The notes below the pieces were generated by a model, which saw only the letters and a program-made list of their open reading frames with translations, ran no database searches and was not told the DNA's origin. A DNA stretch of 8,149 nt from CAZGSG01 sp964528095. GTDB taxonomy: Bacteria > Bacteroidota > Bacteroidia > Chitinophagales > Chitinophagaceae. The first letter of the stretch is position 1, and every line of letters begins with the position of its first letter. The stretch is from positions 1 to 8,149 of the forward strand of contig CAZGSG010000264.1 in assembly GCA_964528095.1 (NCBI GenBank). Reading direction: 5' to 3'. Positions 1-6,518 of this stretch are shown here, one piece after another. Position numbers and translations under genes: made by a program.

Positions 1-428
1 GGTATTACCTGGTGCATAAAAAAAAGTGGGAACTCTTATTGCCAGATGGTAAAAATATTGGCGGTACCATTGCCGGCGTATTGCCCATGATGGATTCCGT
101 ATCTCAAACACAGCAGGTCATCATTCATGTTACGGAACCATCCTTACCAGCCAACCTGATCGCAAAACTAAGGATCGAAAAAAATGCAGGTCATCCAACC
201 ATTTCATTGCCGAAACAAGCTGTACTGGCTGATGAAACACAATCCAGTTTCTGGGTAATGAAAATAACAGATAGTACAACGGCCGTAAAAGTACCGGTAA
301 CAAAAGGAATAGAAAGAGCAGACCGTATAGAAATACTTATGCCGGTATTTAGTGCAGCGGACAGGTTTCTGCTGACCGGCAATTTTGGACTACCGGATAC
401 CGCTGTCATAAAGATAATCAGGCAATAA
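1..428 (+). CDS. RND efflux periplasmic adaptor (membrane fusion protein), C-terminal part, 5' end outside window
   Basis: This is the C-terminal third of a HlyD/CusB-like adaptor that links an inner-membrane RND pump to an outer-membrane TolC-type channel. The reading frame stays open to the left edge (Tyr-Tyr-Leu precede the GTG at 12), so the GTG is an internal Val codon and not the start. Visible signatures are a beta-barrel segment with the GTIAGVLPMMDSVSQTQQV stretch, then PxxLPANL, then LPKQAVLADE and SSFWVMKI followed by KVPVTKGIERADRIEI, and a final LLTGNFGLPD motif. These are typical of the beta-barrel and membrane-proximal domains of Bacteroidota adaptors. The stop lies 10 bp before the RND transporter start, so the two are almost certainly cotranscribed. 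The family assignment is firm. The substrate cannot be told from this fragment. Confidence 0.9.
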   Translation, partial: YYLVHKKKWELLLPDGKNIGGTIAGVLPMMDSVSQTQQVIIHVTEPSLPANLIAKLRIEKNAGHPTISLPKQAVLADETQSSFWVMKITDSTTAVKVPVTKGIERADRIEILMPVFSAADRFLLTGNFGLPDTAVIKIIRQ

Positions 429-438
429 ATATATTAGC

Positions 439-3400
439 GTGAACAAGTTTTTTATTTCACATAAGAACCCGCTGGCCGTACTGTTATGTCTTATAATAAT
501 AGGTGGGTTATTTGCATATAGCCGTCTGCAAACAGCATTGTTCCCGGAGATCACTTTTCCTAAAATAAAGATCATTGCTGATGCGGGATTGCAGCCCGTT
601 GATAAAATGATGGTGACGGTGACAAAGCCATTGGAAATCGCGATCAAACAGGTGCCCGATCTGCAAGTGGTCAGGAGCACTACCAGCAGGGGCAGTTGCG
701 AGATCGCTGCTTTTATGAGCTGGAGCAGCAATATAGACCTGGCGCAGCAGCGGATCGAATCAAAGATCAGCGAGATAAGGAATCAGTTGCCACCCGATGT
801 CAATATCACCGTACAGCGAATGAATCCTTCCATTCTCCCGGTCATGGGGTATTCACTGGAAAGCAATACACTTTCTCCTATAGAATTGAGACAACTGGCA
901 ATGTATACGGTTAAGCCGTTTCTATCGCAGGTAAGCGGGGTATCGGAAATACGAATAACCGGTGGACGTTCCAAAGAATACTGGCTGGAATTGAACGTAC
1001 AAAAGATGAGCACCTTGTCAGTAACACCGGATATGGTGAATACAGCATTGGGACAAACAAATTTTATCCGGTCCAATGGTCTCATGGCTGATTACCGGTA
1101 TCTCTACCTGACGGTAACAGATGCAACAGTCCATAATAAAGACGAGCTGTCTTCGATCGTTATCCGTAATGACGGCAAACGGGTAATAACATTGCAGGAC
1201 ATTGCTGATATCCAGGTAAAGGAAGCGGTAGAATATATCCGGATCAATGCAAATGGCAGGGATGGTCTATTGGTAGCGGTGGTAAAACAACCCAATGCCA
1301 ATCTTGTCGATCTCTCGGCGAAAATGGAAGCGCGGATCGAAGCATTAAAGAAACTATTGCCACAAGGCGTGCAGATCAGGCCCTATTATATCCAGTCAGA
1401 TTTTGTAAATGATGCTGTAAAGAGTGTGACAGACAGTTTATGGATCGGTCTTGCACTTGCCATCATTGTAGCTATTTTATTTCTGCGTTCATTAAGGGCC
1501 AGCCTGACCATCCTGATCACGATACCTGTAACCATTTGTCTTACATTGGTGATCTTGTATGGGATCGGCTATACATTTAATATTATGACCCTTGGCGCCA
1601 TAGCGGCAGCAATCGGTCTTATCATCGACGACGCGATCGTGGTAGTAGAGCAGATACATCGCACCCAGGAAGAACACCCGGGTGAGCCTGGTCCTTTTTT
1701 GGTACAGCAGGCCATTCGATATCTTTTTCCCGCAATGGTAGGTTCATCGCTTAGTACGATCGTCATCTTTATCCCCTTCCTGCTGATGACAGGGGTTGCC
1801 GGTTCTTATTTTACCGTGCTTACCAACACAATGATCATTACACTGGTCAGTTCATTTTTTGTGACCTGGATAGGACTGCCTGTCATTTACCTGCTCTTGT
1901 TCAAAAACAATAACGGGAAGATTAAAGTAGCCCGACCGCATACGGTACGTACGCAAAAATGGGTATCGTTCTTTATCCGGAGACCATTAATCAGCCTGGG
2001 TTTTATGGCCGCATTGATCATTGCAATCATCCTCGTATTGCCGCGTCTTCAAACTGGGTTTTTACCAGAGATGGATGAAGGCAGCATCGTATTAGATTAT
2101 ACCTCGCCGGCGGGTACTTCACTCGAAGAAACCGTCCGGTTACTACGCGAAGCGGAAAAAACATTTAAAGATGTGCCGGAGATACAGGCTTATTCCAGGA
2201 GAACAGGTACACAGATGGGGTTTTTTATAACAGAGCCCAATAGCGGTGATTACCTGATACAATTAAAAAAAGACAGGAAACGATCCACAGACCAGGTGAT
2301 CGAAGATATCCGTCAACGTATCGAAACAAGTCAGCCTGCATTGCGTATCGACTTCGGACAGGTGATCGGAGATATGCTGGGCGATCTGATGGCTTCTGTG
2401 CAGCCGATAGAGCTAAAGATCTATGGAGGCAACCAGCAACAGTTACAAGTGTTTGCCAAACAGGCGGCAGCTATTGTGAGTAAAATAAATGGCACGGCTG
2501 ATGTGTTTGATGGGATCGTGATAGCAGGTCCATCATTGACGATCCAGCCCAACTATGCAATGCTTGCACAATATGGATTGAGTCCTGCCAGTCTGCAATA
2601 CCAGTTACAGGCATCACTGGAAGGAAATACGGTAGGAAGTATTTTCGAGAAGGAGCAATATACGCCCGTGCGGCTGATCTATCCCGGTAGCCGGTTGTTA
2701 AGCACGCCAGGTATCAATGAGTTGAAAATATTTTTACCCGATGGCCGGCTAAAGCCGATCAGTGAACTTGCTTCGGTAAGGATCAACCCGGGTGATGCCG
2801 AGATACAGCGGGAGGACCTGCAGACAATGGGCGTGGTAACGGCAAGACTGGATAACAGGGACCTGGGCAGCGCGATGAAGGAGATACAGGCCGCGATAAA
2901 ATCGGGTATGCATCTGCCCGCCGGCTATCATATCGAATATGGAGGTTCCTATGCCGAACAGCAACAATCGTTCAGGGAACTACTGATGATACTGATAGCA
3001 GCAAGCCTGCTGGTATTTTCAGTGATACTGTTCCTCTTCAGGCAGATCAGGGTTGCCTTGCTGATCCTGTTGATCGCAGTATTGGGAATCGCGGGTAGTT
3101 ATCTTGCGTTATGGCTGACGAACACACCGCTTAATGTAGGCAGTTATACAGGATTGATCATGATCGTTGGTATTATAGGGGAGAATTCCATATTTACTTT
3201 TTTGCAGTTCAATGAGTCCCTTCACAACAAACCGGTAGATGATGCGATCATTTATGCAATATCCACTCGCTTGCGACCCAAGTTGATGACGGCATTGGGT
3301 GCCATCATTGCATTATTACCACTGGCATCGGGTATCGGAACCGGAGCACAATTGCACCAGCCGCTTGCTATTGCTGTCATAGGGGGATTTATCATAGCCA

Positions 3401-3471
3401 TGCCATTACTGCTGATCGTATTGCCGAGTATGTTGCGATTATTGTTTATAAAAACCAAAAGGCAAAATTAA
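439..3471 (+). CDS. RND-family efflux transporter permease subunit (CusA/CzcA/AcrB superfamily)
   Basis: Proton-driven inner-membrane pump of a tripartite efflux system, 1010 aa and complete. It has the usual RND duplication: TM1 at about 9-29, a first periplasmic porter region, TM2-TM7 at about 333-535, a second periplasmic region, and TM8-TM12 at about 847-1003. TM4 carries the Asp pair D397-D398 in GLIIDDAIVVVE. The FLPEMDEG motif after TM7 and PAGTSLEET resemble heavy-metal (CusA/CzcA) members. TM10 has E915 in GENSIF where AcrB has Lys940 and CusA has Glu939, and TM11 has K948 in RLRPKLMT, matching CusA Lys984. The start is GTG, because no ATG lies nearby in frame and the adaptor ends 10 bp upstream. 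Length is slightly below the usual 1030-1060 aa. Substrate is uncertain: metal ions or organic compounds are both possible. Confidence 0.95.
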   Translation: MNKFFISHKNPLAVLLCLIIIGGLFAYSRLQTALFPEITFPKIKIIADAGLQPVDKMMVTVTKPLEIAIKQVPDLQVVRSTTSRGSCEIAAFMSWSSNIDLAQQRIESKISEIRNQLPPDVNITVQRMNPSILPVMGYSLESNTLSPIELRQLAMYTVKPFLSQVSGVSEIRITGGRSKEYWLELNVQKMSTLSVTPDMVNTALGQTNFIRSNGLMADYRYLYLTVTDATVHNKDELSSIVIRNDGKRVITLQDIADIQVKEAVEYIRINANGRDGLLVAVVKQPNANLVDLSAKMEARIEALKKLLPQGVQIRPYYIQSDFVNDAVKSVTDSLWIGLALAIIVAILFLRSLRASLTILITIPVTICLTLVILYGIGYTFNIMTLGAIAAAIGLIIDDAIVVVEQIHRTQEEHPGEPGPFLVQQAIRYLFPAMVGSSLSTIVIFIPFLLMTGVAGSYFTVLTNTMIITLVSSFFVTWIGLPVIYLLLFKNNNGKIKVARPHTVRTQKWVSFFIRRPLISLGFMAALIIAIILVLPRLQTGFLPEMDEGSIVLDYTSPAGTSLEETVRLLREAEKTFKDVPEIQAYSRRTGTQMGFFITEPNSGDYLIQLKKDRKRSTDQVIEDIRQRIETSQPALRIDFGQVIGDMLGDLMASVQPIELKIYGGNQQQLQVFAKQAAAIVSKINGTADVFDGIVIAGPSLTIQPNYAMLAQYGLSPASLQYQLQASLEGNTVGSIFEKEQYTPVRLIYPGSRLLSTPGINELKIFLPDGRLKPISELASVRINPGDAEIQREDLQTMGVVTARLDNRDLGSAMKEIQAAIKSGMHLPAGYHIEYGGSYAEQQQSFRELLMILIAASLLVFSVILFLFRQIRVALLILLIAVLGIAGSYLALWLTNTPLNVGSYTGLIMIVGIIGENSIFTFLQFNESLHNKPVDDAIIYAISTRLRPKLMTALGAIIALLPLASGIGTGAQLHQPLAIAVIGGFIIAMPLLLIVLPSMLRLLFIKTKRQN

Positions 3472-3488
3472 AAAATCAAAAACAGATT

Positions 3489-3517
3489 CAGTAGCCACTG
3501 GCAAAGGCCACTGTTTT
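3489..3517. terminator. Probable bidirectional terminator between convergent genes
   Basis: An imperfect 8-bp stem (CAGTAGCC pairing with GGCCACTG, one A-C mismatch, 9-nt loop) sits between the RND gene and the convergent universal stress protein gene, followed by TTTT on the + strand. On the minus strand it is followed a few bases later by TTTTT and TTTTTT runs. The position between two converging stop codons supports a shared terminator. The mismatch and short T-run keep confidence moderate. Confidence 0.45.
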
Positions 3518-3530
3518 GAGTGTTTAATTA

Positions 3531-3992
3531 TTAATTACTCTTTTTTGTCGGGATAATAAGCAAAGGAATTGTTGAATGTGCAAGCAGGTGAGCGGCAATA
3601 TCAGTCAGCAATACTCTGTTAATGCCAGTATGCGTATGTGATCCCGTAACGAGCAGGTCGGCTTTCCAGTCCTCACTGTATTTAAGGATCGTGTCGATGG
3701 TCTCACCTTCCTGCACGGTGGTATGAATGCTGTGATCACCCAGGTGATGAACAAAAGCTGCGAGAAAGTCTTCCGCTTCTTTTTTAATATCATCAATCAA
3801 CGCGGTGACACCGGTGGTATAACCACCCTTATAGCCAAGAACGGGTGAATATTCCATTGCATAATAGGCGGGTTCTGTTATTACATGCAGTAGCATCAGT
3901 TCTGCATGCATCGCTTTAGCCAGCGCATAGCCGGACTCAGCTACCCGTTCTGCGGAAGGGCTATGATCCAATGCGACCAATATTCTTTTCAT
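3531..3992 (-). CDS. Universal stress protein, UspA family, with degenerate nucleotide-binding motif
   Basis: A 153-aa single-domain Usp protein, the usual length. The N-terminus MKRILVALDHSPSAE has the first beta strand and the conserved Asp (D9) that contacts adenine in ATP-binding members. The C-terminus has ADLLVTGSHTHTG (111-123) and ends in the STIPLLIIP strand. In ATP-binding members the loop reads G-2x-G-9x-G-S/T. Here G117 is kept, but the next Gly is T120 and the G-S pair is T130-D131. Loss of these residues suggests ATP is bound weakly or not at all, as in UspA-type members. It is a cytoplasmic stress-response protein, probably dimeric. It lies 115 bp downstream of the membrane protein gene, is preceded by an inverted repeat (4011-4049), and is probably a separate transcript. 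Confidence 0.92.
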   Translation of the reverse strand: MKRILVALDHSPSAERVAESGYALAKAMHAELMLLHVITEPAYYAMEYSPVLGYKGGYTTGVTALIDDIKKEAEDFLAAFVHHLGDHSIHTTVQEGETIDTILKYSEDWKADLLVTGSHTHTGINRVLLTDIAAHLLAHSTIPLLIIPTKKSN

Positions 3993-4010
3993 ACTTTTTT
4001 TTTATAGTGT

Positions 4011-4049
4011 TTACAACAGGATTTGCAGGTTAAATCTACGCTGTTGTAA
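4011..4049 (-). promoter_or_regulatory. Long inverted repeat in the leader of the universal stress protein gene
   Basis: A perfect 9-bp inverted repeat (TTACAACAG at 4011-4019, CTGTTGTAA at 4041-4049) encloses a second 5-bp stem (GATTT at 4020-4024, AAATC at 4032-4036) with a 7-nt loop and a 4-nt bulge at 4037-4040. It ends 18 bp before the usp start codon on the minus strand. No T-run follows on either strand, so it does not look like an intrinsic terminator. It could be an operator or a structured 5' leader. Function is not known. Confidence 0.4.
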
Positions 4050-4107
4050 GAGGCAGGGGCCGGGTTGCTCGTTGAAGGGGCAAAATGGATAGGCGGAACC
4101 TATAAGG

Positions 4108-4767
4108 TTAAACGGGGAGGTTGGCGAAAAAACCAGGGTATAATTTCTCTGCCTGTGTTTTTACTTTATTGTACAACTGAAAAGAAGCCACCTGGATAAT
4201 AAGACCAATAGTGATGCATATACAGGATTCAAGCCGGCTGAAATCATGGTTCCCAAAAAGGATAACCGATTCGTAAATAAAAAAAATACCTGAATAGTGA
4301 AAGGAGCCTGCCTGTAACAACAATAATTTGCCATGGCCCCGGGAAAACCTGAATACATATATCAACATAACAATGCTGACCAGGATATATACAGCGGCAA
4401 AAATGTTCATTAACAGGTTCGCTTCAAGGAAAAAGCCTAGTTGCCAGGAAACAGCAGTGAATCCTGCCAATAAAAATATCCCGGGCCAGGCAAAGAAAGC
4501 TTTTATTTCCTTCCACCAGATCTTTCTGGCAGCTCTTTTTACTTGCACTTCTTTTTCCTGTACCACCCTGGAAAAACCAGCGATCCCGAAATTGGTATAT
4601 ACTTTGTCCAGTGCTGTTTCAAAACTTAATGATGTATCCTTATTCATCAACTCTTCGATACTGCTGGCTAAGTGGTCCACCAATTCAAGTTGCAGATCAT
4701 ACCAGCGCACTGCTTTTTTCTCAGTGAAACTGAACAAATGCTGTATTTGATCGGTGGACAATTGCAT
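4108..4767 (-). CDS. Uncharacterised four-helix membrane protein, partner of the PadR regulator
   Basis: A 219-aa protein I cannot name. Residues 1-80 are soluble and helical, with the pattern RWYDLQLELVDHLASSIEE (21-39) and a second helix ETALDKVYTNFG. This resembles the helical N-terminal domains (HAAS/DUF1700-like) of membrane proteins that are often paired with PadR regulators. Four hydrophobic segments follow at about 90-112, 117-140, 147-172 and 180-199. It has no signal peptide and no catalytic motif I recognise. The start codon lies 8 bp after the PadR stop codon, so the two form an operon. By analogy with PadR-HAAS pairs it may be a membrane-bound sensor or modulator working with the regulator, but that role is inferred from context only. 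Confidence 0.8.
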   Translation of the reverse strand: MQLSTDQIQHLFSFTEKKAVRWYDLQLELVDHLASSIEELMNKDTSLSFETALDKVYTNFGIAGFSRVVQEKEVQVKRAARKIWWKEIKAFFAWPGIFLLAGFTAVSWQLGFFLEANLLMNIFAAVYILVSIVMLIYVFRFSRGHGKLLLLQAGSFHYSGIFFIYESVILFGNHDFSRLESCICITIGLIIQVASFQLYNKVKTQAEKLYPGFFANLPV

Positions 4768-4775
4768 AGACCTGT

Positions 4776-5117
4776 TTAACTATTTTTAATTTGAAGGTTT
4801 AATATGGCCTGCATCTGCCCGATATAATCTTTCAACTCCTGTAATTTATTCCTGCCTTCCTTTTTACCACTTTTTGTAAGACTATAATATTTGCGTGGCC
4901 GGTTACCTATATATTCAATGTTGACTTCCAGCAAACCCTCGGCTTCCAATTTATGTAATGCGGGGTATAATGCGCCCTCCGTAAGTATGAGCTCGCCTTT
5001 GCTTAGCTCTTTTACTTTTTGTGTAATACTATAACCGTACATCTTATCTTCTTCGCTTAAAAGATTGAGGATAATAGTCGTGAGCGATCCTTTGAATAGC
5101 TGGTTGTTTGGTCCCAT
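4776..5117 (-). CDS. PadR-family winged-helix transcriptional regulator
   Basis: A 113-aa cytoplasmic DNA-binding protein of the short PadR class. Counting from the upstream ATG, the winged-helix domain covers about 14-90: KGSLTTIILNLLSEEDKMYG, then the recognition region TEGALYPALHKLEAEGLL, then the wing GNRPRKYYSLTKSGKK. A short helical tail (about 92-112) serves dimerisation in this family. Two in-frame ATGs exist, at 5130-5132 and 5115-5117. I choose the second, because the first lies inside a perfect inverted repeat that looks like the operator, and because family members usually begin a few residues before the QLFKGSL segment. The gene is 8 bp upstream of the membrane protein gene. It probably represses its own operon. 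The inducer is unknown. Confidence 0.92.
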   Translation of the reverse strand: MGPNNQLFKGSLTTIILNLLSEEDKMYGYSITQKVKELSKGELILTEGALYPALHKLEAEGLLEVNIEYIGNRPRKYYSLTKSGKKEGRNKLQELKDYIGQMQAILNLQIKNS

Positions 5118-5124
5118 AACACGA

Positions 5125-5149
5125 ATATACATAAGAAAGTTATGTATAT
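5125..5149 (-). promoter_or_regulatory. Perfect inverted repeat, probable PadR autoregulatory operator
   Basis: Ten-bp perfect arms (ATATACATAA at 5125-5134, TTATGTATAT at 5140-5149) are separated by GAAAG. The repeat lies immediately upstream of the preferred PadR start and contains the alternative ATG (5130-5132). PadR-family regulators bind dyads with ACAT/ATGT or ATAC/GTAT-type half-sites near their own promoters, so autoregulation is the natural reading. On the minus strand TAACTTTC (5142-5135) resembles a Bacteroidota -7 box, but no clear -33 box is visible. Confidence 0.6.
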
Positions 5150-5162
5150 GGGGATTTATGAG

Positions 5163-5192
5163 AAAAAAGATTGGATATCCAGTCCTCCGGAT
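5163..5192 (-). terminator. Possible terminator after the oxidoreductase gene
   Basis: On the minus strand a 6-bp stem (ATCCGG, loop AGGA, CTGGAT with one G-T pair; 5192 to 5177) lies downstream of the oxidoreductase stop, and six T follow 8 nt later (5168-5163). The gap between stem and T-run makes it a weak candidate. It would separate the SRPBCC-oxidoreductase transcript from the PadR operon. Confidence 0.3.
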
Positions 5193-5219
5193 CTCAACTG
5201 CAATAATTTAAAGCCATTT

Positions 5220-5786
5220 TTAGTTCCTTAAGCCTTGCAGATAGGCCGAATAGTCTGCCTTCATGAGATCGAAGCCTAATTCATCCACCAGCTTAAACAC
5301 AAGTTCTTTTGCTTTTTTATCATCACCCGCAACAGCCAGCGCGATACGGTTTTTTTCGTTCGTTGGTCTGCCCGGCTCCTGTATACTTGTAGCAAGAATA
5401 GAATTAAACACCTTAATAACGGGAATGCCTAATTGCTCCTGCACCCATAAACTATCGATGCCTGTTTGCTCAAGCGCAGGTATACTTCCGTCACGCAGAG
5501 TTGGATAATAATTACCTGTATCAATGACAACCGTGTCTTCCGAAAGATCTTTAAACAGTTCTTTTGGAAGATCCGGTATATTTTTTTGCGGTATAGAAAC
5601 AATGATCAGTTTTTTATTTTCTGTCGCTTCTTTCACCGTGGCCGCTTCGGCTCCAATACGCTCAGCAAGTTGTTTTAAAGAAGCCGGTCCCCGGGAGTTT
5701 GCAATGGAAACAGCATGACCCAGTTTACTAAATTTTGATGCCAGGCAGGCTCCCATGCCGCCGGATCCTATAATTCCTATATTCAT
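5220..5786 (-). CDS. NADP-dependent oxidoreductase, F420-reductase/ProC-like Rossmann fold, short C-terminus
   Basis: A 188-aa cytoplasmic dehydrogenase. The N-terminus GIIGSGGMGACLA holds the dinucleotide loop with G7, G9 and G12, and NSRGP (30-34) after the second strand is the usual NADP 2'-phosphate motif of this group. KLIIVSIPQK (59-68), DTVVIDTGNYYP (84-95), and VIKVFNSILA (123-132) are the typical strands of the NADPH-dependent F420 reductase-like family (COG2085). These proteins usually run about 210-220 aa and continue past GFD with a segment that closes the fold. Here the protein ends 15 residues after GFD with a different sequence, and I found no frameshifted continuation. It lies 29 bp downstream of the SRPBCC gene on the same strand, suggesting one transcript. 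The substrate is unknown. Confidence 0.88.
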   Translation of the reverse strand: MNIGIIGSGGMGACLASKFSKLGHAVSIANSRGPASLKQLAERIGAEAATVKEATENKKLIIVSIPQKNIPDLPKELFKDLSEDTVVIDTGNYYPTLRDGSIPALEQTGIDSLWVQEQLGIPVIKVFNSILATSIQEPGRPTNEKNRIALAVAGDDKKAKELVFKLVDELGFDLMKADYSAYLQGLRN

Positions 5787-5815
5787 TACTCAATAATTTA
5801 ATAATATCCGTGGCT

Positions 5816-6301
5816 TTATTCAGGGTTTGTACCAAGTCGCTTTTCGTGTTCTGTTTGTGGTTGGCCATCGCTGTTTGGATGGCCCTTGCCAGTTGTGATC
5901 AGTTTGTGTAGACTATTGTTGATATAATTGTTCCAGCCGGCAATGCAAACGTCATAACATTCATATTCCGGAACAAGCCCCCTGTGCGTGAACTGAAATC
6001 GTGTTTTGTTTTCCTTTTCAGCTATCTCAAACTCGATCTTCGTACCGGTCCATTCTGTCTTGTCTTCAGTGAAATTGAAATAGTTGTCCAGCACAAGCCA
6101 AACGATTTTTTTATCGGGTACCAAATCTATTAACCTGATAATACACTTGTGTATGTTCCCGAACCGGTAGGTAAACTCATCGTTGACCTTGTCTGTACTA
6201 CCTTCAATATTTTCGGACCACCATCCACGTACATTAGTGATGGCATTAAATACTTCATTCGGGGTTTGATCTACCGAAAATTCAGTGCTAAAGTTTTGCA
6301 T
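5816..6301 (-). CDS. SRPBCC/START-like domain protein (AHSA1 type)
   Basis: A 161-aa single-domain protein of the AHSA1/START-like superfamily, which binds hydrophobic ligands in a helix-grip cavity. Visible signs are the N-terminal strand FSTEFSVDQTPNEVFNAI, the WW pair (27-28) in RGWWSENI, the central strands KIVWLVLDN and GTKIEFEI, the FTHRGLVPEYECYD segment (104-117), and the long C-terminal helix GWNNYINNSLHKLITTGKG (122-140). A polar tail follows. The first ATG fits the family start. AHSA1 proteins are often cotranscribed with an ArsR repressor, and a broken ArsR C-terminus does lie 29 bp upstream (6331-6463). The oxidoreductase follows 29 bp downstream. The promoter and tandem operators at 6502-6550 probably drive both genes. 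Ligand and reaction are unknown. Confidence 0.88.
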   Translation of the reverse strand: MQNFSTEFSVDQTPNEVFNAITNVRGWWSENIEGSTDKVNDEFTYRFGNIHKCIIRLIDLVPDKKIVWLVLDNYFNFTEDKTEWTGTKIEFEIAEKENKTRFQFTHRGLVPEYECYDVCIAGWNNYINNSLHKLITTGKGHPNSDGQPQTEHEKRLGTNPE

Positions 6302-6330
6302 TATGATTTTTTTTGGTTTGGTGTTTTTAT

Positions 6331-6463
6331 TTAATAAGGATTTCCATTTTTCAGTTTAAAATTCCAGAACTTATCAAAGGGGGCAATCCATGACTTCAAT
6401 TCTTCAAAGCCATCCTTTCAGTGTACAATATCTTTCGCGATCAATATCCTGGATAGAGATAAA
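6331..6463 (-). pseudogene. C-terminal remnant of an ArsR-family repressor, frameshifted
   Basis: On the minus strand from 6463 one frame reads FISIQDIDRERYCTLK and then runs into a stop. From 6414 the next frame reads DGFEELKSWIAPFDKFWNFK and ends at a TAA (6333-6331). Joined across the shift at 6415, this matches the C-terminus of ArsR regulators of the type paired with AHSA1 proteins, where the wing is followed by a Leu-x-x-Trp-(Leu/Ile)-x-Pro-(Tyr/Phe)-x-x-Phe-Trp helix. The N-terminal half with the helix-turn-helix is missing: upstream of 6463 lies only about 40 bp of leader and then the promoter. No ATG precedes it in frame. It is 29 bp upstream of the SRPBCC gene, the usual place for such a repressor. 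This was recognised by eye, without alignment. Confidence 0.65.
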
Positions 6464-6501
6464 CCCGGTGCTACAAACTAGTTTGATGTATGGTGAAACA
6501 G

Positions 6502-6517
6502 GTAACCTTTAGGTTAC
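6502..6517 (-). promoter_or_regulatory. Palindromic operator box A
   Basis: The 16-bp palindrome GTAACC-TTTA-GGTTAC lies directly downstream of the -7 box of the minus-strand promoter, about where transcription would start. It is related to box B, with identical outer 5-bp arms and the same spacing, and the inner arm base pair is C-G here. A repressor bound here would block initiation of the SRPBCC transcript. Confidence 0.65.
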
Positions 6518-6518
6518 T

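Noticed and set aside
390..731. 113-codon minus-strand frame across the adaptor-RND junction
   Set aside because: It overlaps two clearly recognised plus-strand genes and has no family resemblance.
4097..4109. AACCT-ata-AGGTT hairpin at the stop of the membrane protein gene
   Set aside because: The stem is only 5 bp and no T-run follows, so a terminator call is not justified.
4328..4750. 140-codon plus-strand frame opposite the membrane protein gene
   Set aside because: It is antisense to a well-supported gene and shows no domain-like sequence; the opposite strand explains its openness.
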